DNA of 50,000 nt from Owenia fusiformis (Eukaryota; Annelida; Polychaeta; Sabellida; Oweniidae): assembly GCA_903813345.2 (NCBI GenBank), contig CAIIXF020000235.1, forward strand, positions 190,659 through 240,658, read 5' to 3'. Under the pieces are notes generated by a model. It searched no databases. It saw nothing but the letters and a program-made list of their open reading frames with translations, and had not been told where the DNA came from. The first letter of the stretch is position 1. Each line of letters begins with the position of its first letter. Both the position numbers and the translations under genes were made by a program. Shown here one piece after another: positions 45,184-50,000 of this stretch.

Positions 45184-45913
45184 GAGGAACTAGACAACAG
45201 CAACGCCAAAGCGTAGCAAATCCCATCGAACAGAAACAGCTGGCATTTTTACAAACGAAATATATAGCAAATATCGTAAAATAACACACACCAGAAAGAC
45301 CACCATCTTCAAAATGGTCGCTCACTAGCCAAGTTGTCAAAAAGGAATATGCTTTTAAGGCACATATAAAATATTTTAAAAATCATACACACGTCCATTT
45401 TTTGAAATGGCCGCCTACTACCGAAAATGTCATTAGTTATTGTGCCATGCTTATAGTATTCACATATCAAGTATGAACAAAATTGGTCAACTACTTTACA
45501 GCAAAAATCGTAAAATGACGTGCAAAGGCAGGCATTTTTCAAGATAGCTTCCAAGTATTTCTTATATATTTACATTTGTACCCTAATCTATGTCCTATAT
45601 AATTTTTTTTACATTTAAAACATATTGCTATTAAAGTTGTATATACAGTACCTAAATTACTGTTATTAAAGCACTAAAATGGCTGCCATTCTTTAACGAG
45701 CGGCCATTTTGAAAATCAGCTTTCGAGCAGAACTTGTACTCCCATAGGGCACATGTGTACTAAATATTAACAAAATCGGACGAACGGTATTTGAGTTATC
45801 GCCCGGACGGACGGACGTAGGTGCGTACGTACAGGTGTACGTACGGACGGACGGACAGACGGACGAACGGAGGCGTTTCCCATATCCCTCCGAACTTTGT
45901 CCGATGGGATAAT
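45184..45913. mobile_element. Fold-back repeat family, copy 2
   Basis: It has the same layout and nearly the same length as 28100-28826. It opens GAACTAGACAACAGCAACGCC...TAGCAAATCCCATCGAACAGAAA. The middle is AT-rich with AAAATGGC(C/T)GC phrases, then GTATTTGAGTTATCGCCCGG, then a GGACGGAC tract. It closes ACTTTGTCCGATGGGATAAT. No coding capacity. Confidence 0.75.
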
Positions 45914-46299
45914 GATTGACATGAATTTCAGGCACATATCTTTATATTTCTGAATTTATAGTAGTTTGAATTCTTTATCCACGGTGTTATAGCATGACGG
46001 TTAAGCCATCTCTGAAAACGAGGATGGACGCCTCTATAACCCCCTTTCGTTATAAAGTGAACATTGTTCAGGATCAACCCCCTTTTCTGATAAATCAACA
46101 AGCTCCAGGATGGTAACGAACCACACTCTTAGAAAGATGATTATTTTTGCGCACACATTGAATTGCCCGTTTGACTAGCTATTTGATGAATCACATACTA
46201 TATTCCGTAATAATGATTGGTTCATTTTAACCGTTTCCGTTGAACGAAGCCCCCCCCCCCCATTTCCTTATAAAACAAACTCCCTGTTGAAGAAAATTA

Positions 46300-46895
46300 G
46301 ACCCCCTTAGTAAATTCTACCTATGTCCCTGTAGAAACATCAGAGAGTTGAAACAAGCTAAGAGATAAGAAGAATCCATTACCCAAGATATCTTGGCAGT
46401 AAGCGTATTATCAGAACAAGTTCACCCAATTCGTTCCACTTAGCCACCAGAGACGAAACTGGCCTTTTAAAGGATGTTTTGAAAAAAAAACATTGAATCG
46501 TGGTCATTTGAAATAGACCATGGCCAATAAAACTAAAAAAATGATGGACATTGAACAAAGGATTGGTATCGATATGGCGAACTTTTTGAACACACGTTTC
46601 TCTTAAACCAATCATAAAAAAATTCTTAAAATTTACCCACCCCCTTAGTAAAATCTAGCTTTGTCCCTGTAGAGGCACCAGCGAGTTAAAACAGGAGATA
46701 AGAAGGATCTATTACCCAAGATATCTGGGCAGTGAGCGTGTAATCAGAAGACGAGACTGGCGTGGTTATTTGAAAATGGCCATGGACAATAAAACGGAAA
46801 AGAATGAAAGGACGTTGAACAAAGGATTGGTATCGATATGGCGAAGTTTTTGAACACACGTTTCTCTTAAACCAGTCATAAAAAATTCTAAAATT
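46300..46895 (+). mobile_element. Tandem pair of mariner-type transposase ends
   Basis: Two direct units (about 46300-46635 and 46636-46895) both contain CCTTAGTAAA(T/A)TCTA, then GAGATAAGAAG...ATTACCCAAGATATCT, and then GGATTGGTATCGATATGGCG...TTTCTCTTAAACCA. The reading near GAGTTGAAACAAGCTAAGAG resembles the 3' coding end seen in the mariner copies at 15.1 and 39.6 kb. The second unit is shorter by internal deletion. A C-rich run lies just left (46249). Confidence 0.6.
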
Positions 46896-46942
46896 GTACA
46901 CATCGTCAATTTAATGGTCATTTAAAGGTTCGGAAAGACATT

Positions 46943-46948
46943 TTATTT
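46943..46948 (-). terminator. Poly(A) signal of gene B
   Basis: AATAAA on the minus strand within GAATGAAATAAAATGTC, about 185 nt after the gene B stop codon. Position and orientation fit the end of the transcript. Confidence 0.55.
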
Positions 46949-47132
46949 CATTCTCAAGAATTGGTAGAAAGGAACAAAAAACATTTGCACTAAAAAAAAC
47001 AAAAAATATAAACAAAAACAGTTAAATAAAATATATACTAAGTATAAATAAGTTTCGCATTAAATTGTTGTCAATCAGTCGACATTTCATAAAAGCACCG
47101 TGTTTTTTTACAGAATGTTTTCAATAATTTGC

Positions 47133-47554
47133 TTAAGAGAAAAACGTTGTTTCAGAATTCAGTTCACAATATCGATACCTATCCTTTTTGATTGTGTCAA
47201 ATATGATTTTGAACCAATGCTGGATGGCTGAGTTATTGACATTTTTTGGATCAATCTGTATATTTACAGTACCTAGATATTCATCTGAGTGTTTAGTTCT
47301 ATCTTCTGTCCATGGATCAGTCAGCTTTTTTTCATACTGTTTTGTATAAGGTGTACTTCCGCCTGGTCTAACATCGTACACGCTTGTTGTTGCGCCAGCA
47401 GACTCATGGCCTCCCTGCAGTGTTTGTTTCAATGGTGATAAATACTCGTCCCCAGCAAATTGTTTTTCCTTATCGTACAATGCCATCATTTCTTTTTCTT
47501 TCTCGAGTGGATCTTCTTTTGGGCTTGTAGATTTACCGGGCTGAATATTCATAT
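47133..47554 (-). CDS. Gene B last exon
   Basis: The phase-1 acceptor CGATCCATTTTAG is followed by 139 codons and a stop. The product starts MNIQPGKSTSPKEDPLEKEK and has a polar middle (LSPLKQTLQGGHESAGATTS). It ends in a more structured tail: YLGTVNIQIDPKNVNNSAIQ, HWFKIIFDTIKKDRYRYC, then ELNSETTFFS. I recognise no family. The tail may be a small alpha/beta domain. It joins gene B exon 2 in frame, and a poly(A) signal follows. The TRIM exon downstream has the same entry phase, so the two could be mutually exclusive 3' exons. Confidence 0.6.
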
Positions 47555-48105
47555 CTAAAATGGATCGAGGTTTATATTGGAATGCATGGGATTGACGAAC
47601 TAGAAAAGATACATATTAAAGCCTTTCTATTGTACCACTTATTATGTAACCAACATGTAAGTCGTTTTATACCATGAATTAATGTATCCCTGACCACTGA
47701 GATCCTAGAGTAAAACAAACCACGCCACATTATACTAGTAATTCTTTAAATATTTCATTCCGTCCTAAAAATATCTTAAAACGGGCTGCGGTCCAGGTTG
47801 AATATGATTCAAACGAAAACGTTTATTAATGTCTGGAAACGTGTTCAACAAATAGTAGGACATTCCCTGTTTGCAAATGTATATTCATGAAATTCAAACA
47901 TTTAACTGGTACTGAGGATATTGCTCTGAAGAGAATAACATTACGGTATTAGAAAAAATCAAGCATATTCAGTAATTTAAGACAGCTCGAAGAAAAATAC
48001 TCTGTTATTGGACTAATCTCGTTTTACCCAATACCTTCTAGAGTAATTACAATAGCATTCAGACAGTAGCTGACAACATATGTAGTAAGAATGCATTCTT
48101 GTCAC

Positions 48106-48246
48106 CTGATTCAGATTCAGAATAATCATCACTTGCTGCTACCAGCCCCTGTTCACCTTCCACTTTTACGGTGGTTTCTGTTCGTAATTTCTTTCTCAAT
48201 GGCCCTTCTAGGTTAATATCTTCACTAAGGATTACCACATCATCTT
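48106..48246 (-). CDS. Gene B exon 2: acidic linker
   Basis: This is a 141-nt phase 1-1 exon with acceptor AATATATTTACAG and donor GTGACA. It reads DDVVILSEDINLEGPLRKKL, then RTETTVKVEGEQGLVAASDD and YSESESG. The acidic serine-rich end resembles a CK2/SUMO-interaction type linker (VVILSEDI could act as a SUMO-interacting motif: V-V-I-L followed by acids). This is an inference only. It joins the TRADD-N-like exon and the last exon in frame. Confidence 0.6.
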
Positions 48247-48299
48247 CTGTAAATATATTAAGAAAATCGGTGAGAACAACCATTGGAACCCCCATATCA

Positions 48300-49590
48300 C
48301 ACTGAACTAGTTCTCAACCATTTTTTCCAGTCCTACAAAAATTATAAAACGGGCTAAATCTGGCTGTTGTCGGGAAATGTGCCTGAAATAGTTAGCTACA
48401 TCGTCTATATACAGTCTTCAATACGTCCATCTCATCCGAAATTCGTTTAGTTCGCACTATGTCGCTGTGTACAGTACAATTGATATCCGTTTGCACAACG
48501 TTGTCAGCGTCCCTAGTAAAGTCGAAGTGCGGCGATTACGTCCCTAGTTTAGTAGGTCATCTCGAAGTATTTTGTCACATGATCTAATTACAGAACAGTA
48601 TGATCGCCATCCAAGGAGGATTGGCTCCCAGAGTGCAACATCGATATTCTGTCCCATAAATATGGAAATGTCGTGATTCAAAATTTGAACTCATGCAGCC
48701 GCCATTTTGTTTACTTCGACATTTGAATCGTTAATTTTGATCTAAAGAAATGATCGAGATATTGGTTGAAATCTTTTTGACTGTTTATTTTGAATTAACA
48801 GTCGGTAATGATTTCAGAAAATATAGAAATATGTAAGGAATATGCTTACATCGCTTAAAGCAACACGACGACGCGTTATACTCGAAAACTAATTGGTGAG
48901 ATTTTGCGCAAACGAAAGTGGTACGCAAGAGACGTACGTCTAATATGTCAGTCATCGCTAAATATGTCTAAAATAATAAGCTACTTCTTTAAACAGTCTT
49001 CAATAATCAATACGTCCATTTCATTTCCAGTTCCTCCAGATCGCATCATGTTGCTGAATATGGTTCTGTATATTGCAGTCTTACATTATCAAAGGCTGAT
49101 GACTGTTCACTGTCTGATGACAGCACTTTAGTGGGATTTATTGACAGGAACGGCTTTCCTGTTGGTAACAATATTACCACCAGAGGATGCGGGTTTTATT
49201 AGAATTCATTCGGTTTTGTTGGGTAATTTTCAATGGATTTCCATGTATTAGTCGCTTTCGCTTTACTGTTACCGTTATCGTCGCCACTAGCGAATCAGTC
49301 CATAACTTATTAACGACATTCAGATATTCAGTTGTCTGATTTTTGTATTTTAGCTTCATATTTTGTGTATTTTAATGAGATTTTTGAAATATTCGGAAAG
49401 CAACGACGGTGTACACACTGTACGAAAATTCCACAAAATCGATATCCCAGTGAACATGAATAAACAATGGATGTAGGCAGAACTTAACTAATGCGGCGAC
49501 AACACCCCTCCCTCTTTTTAGTATCAATTTAAAGGTAGTCATCCGCCATTGATCTTTTGCAATGGACTCTGACTTTGTTCACAAACTACT
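48300..49590. other. Gene B intron 1
   Basis: AT-rich intron of about 1.35 kb with GTAAGT...TTTACAG borders. The near-repeated phrases CTTCAATA(C/A)...ACGTCCAT(C/T)TCAT at about 48417 and 48994 suggest an internal duplication. No gene seen in it. Confidence 0.4.
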
Positions 49591-49593
49591 TAC

Positions 49594-50000
49594 CATTCTT
49601 TATACCTAAGCAATCACGAACAAATCCCTCGTCTAATGTTAAATTCACAGTGAAAGATGTCCCGATATATTTCTTCCTCGTATTTTCTGGAATCAATAGC
49701 TCAACCAAAGTCATCGTCAATGAGCCAGTGTGGAAGTCTTCGATCAACTTTGCTGCTTTCTGCTGATCAACCACTTTCACTTTCATAACAAGTGAACCTT
49801 TTGTGCTAACTTTATGTTCAACTCCATTATGCCGAAGATAATCTTCCAATGGTTGTTGAGACGTGGGGTCCGATGCAGTTTTCAAAGCTTCTTGCTCAAT
49901 ACTGGTTTCTTGTTGATCTGTTGATCCGGCACTTGACAAAGATAGCACAGTGATAGTCATCCCTTTGTCCTTCGTTGTGATTTCAATTTGCATTCCAGGT
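49594..50000 (-). CDS. Gene B TRADD-N-like exon (cut by right edge)
   Basis: Open from the right edge down to the donor GTAAGT at 49593 (phase 1). It reads GMQIEITTKDKGMTITVLSL, then a serine/glutamate linker. Then comes the same fold as gene A exon 4: LEDYLRHNGVEHKVSTKGSL, a strand VMKVKVVD, the helix AAKLIEDFHTGSLTM, LIPENTRKKY, a strand FTVNLTLDEG and FVRDCL. It shares AAKLIEDFH-x-G-x-LT and LIPE-x-x-RK-x-Y with gene A, so they are paralogues. Adaptor role inferred. Whether a Death-domain exon precedes it cannot be seen. Confidence 0.65.

Noticed and set aside
47133-50000. Gene A and gene B as one single gene
   Set aside because: Gene B has a stop and poly(A) signal at 47133/46943, and gene A has its own ATG exon at 23944.

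Overview
The window looks like AT-rich nuclear DNA of an invertebrate metazoan. The coding exons are short, separated by long introns with GT-AG borders, and the rest is dominated by transposon debris. There are CR1/Jockey-like and L1/Tx1-like LINE pieces, a Ty3/Gypsy remnant, mariner-type copies, many short inverted-repeat elements and tRNA-derived sequences. The genes (Death domain, TRADD-N-like domain, RING/B-box TRIM protein, a probable Cys-loop receptor tail) would fit a lophotrochozoan or an invertebrate deuterostome. I cannot name the species.

Minus strand, 23.9 kb down to 1.2 kb (gene A): seven exons can be assembled by hand. A start exon (23854-23944) is followed by a Death-domain exon (18273-18566), a small exon (5758-5895), an exon with a TRADD-N-like fold (3143-3520) and three acidic linker exons (2715-2960, 2020-2181, 1205-1381). 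Every junction is phase 1, so each internal exon can be skipped or duplicated without breaking the frame. The introns are full of mobile elements. Intron 1 holds a three-level nest: a TA-flanked inverted-repeat element, holding a LINE, holding a second inverted-repeat element.

Minus strand, 50 kb down to 42.3 kb (gene B and a TRIM exon): a second TRADD-N-like exon (49594 to beyond the right edge), a linker exon (48106-48246) and a stop-containing last exon (47133-47554) with a poly(A) signal form a paralogue of gene A. Further downstream a single large exon (42299-44082) encodes RING, B-box, coiled coil and a C-terminal propeller-like region. It also starts with a phase-1 acceptor, so it could be a separate TRIM gene or an alternative terminal exon of gene B. 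Together these suggest a locus of death-fold/TRADD-type adaptor genes, probably acting in innate immune or cell-death signalling.

Between the two clusters lie gene C (minus, about 29.5 to 27.7 or 26.2 kb), an unrecognised protein with MGKQ-type repeats, and gene D (plus, 33003-34444), whose last exon resembles the MA helix plus TM4 of a nicotinic-type receptor. The rest is an 84-bp minisatellite, a roughly 727-bp repeat family with covarying ends, a cluster of one conserved 15-mer (35.6-38.3 kb), mariner copies and tandem duplications. All exon models were read by eye and have no transcript support.
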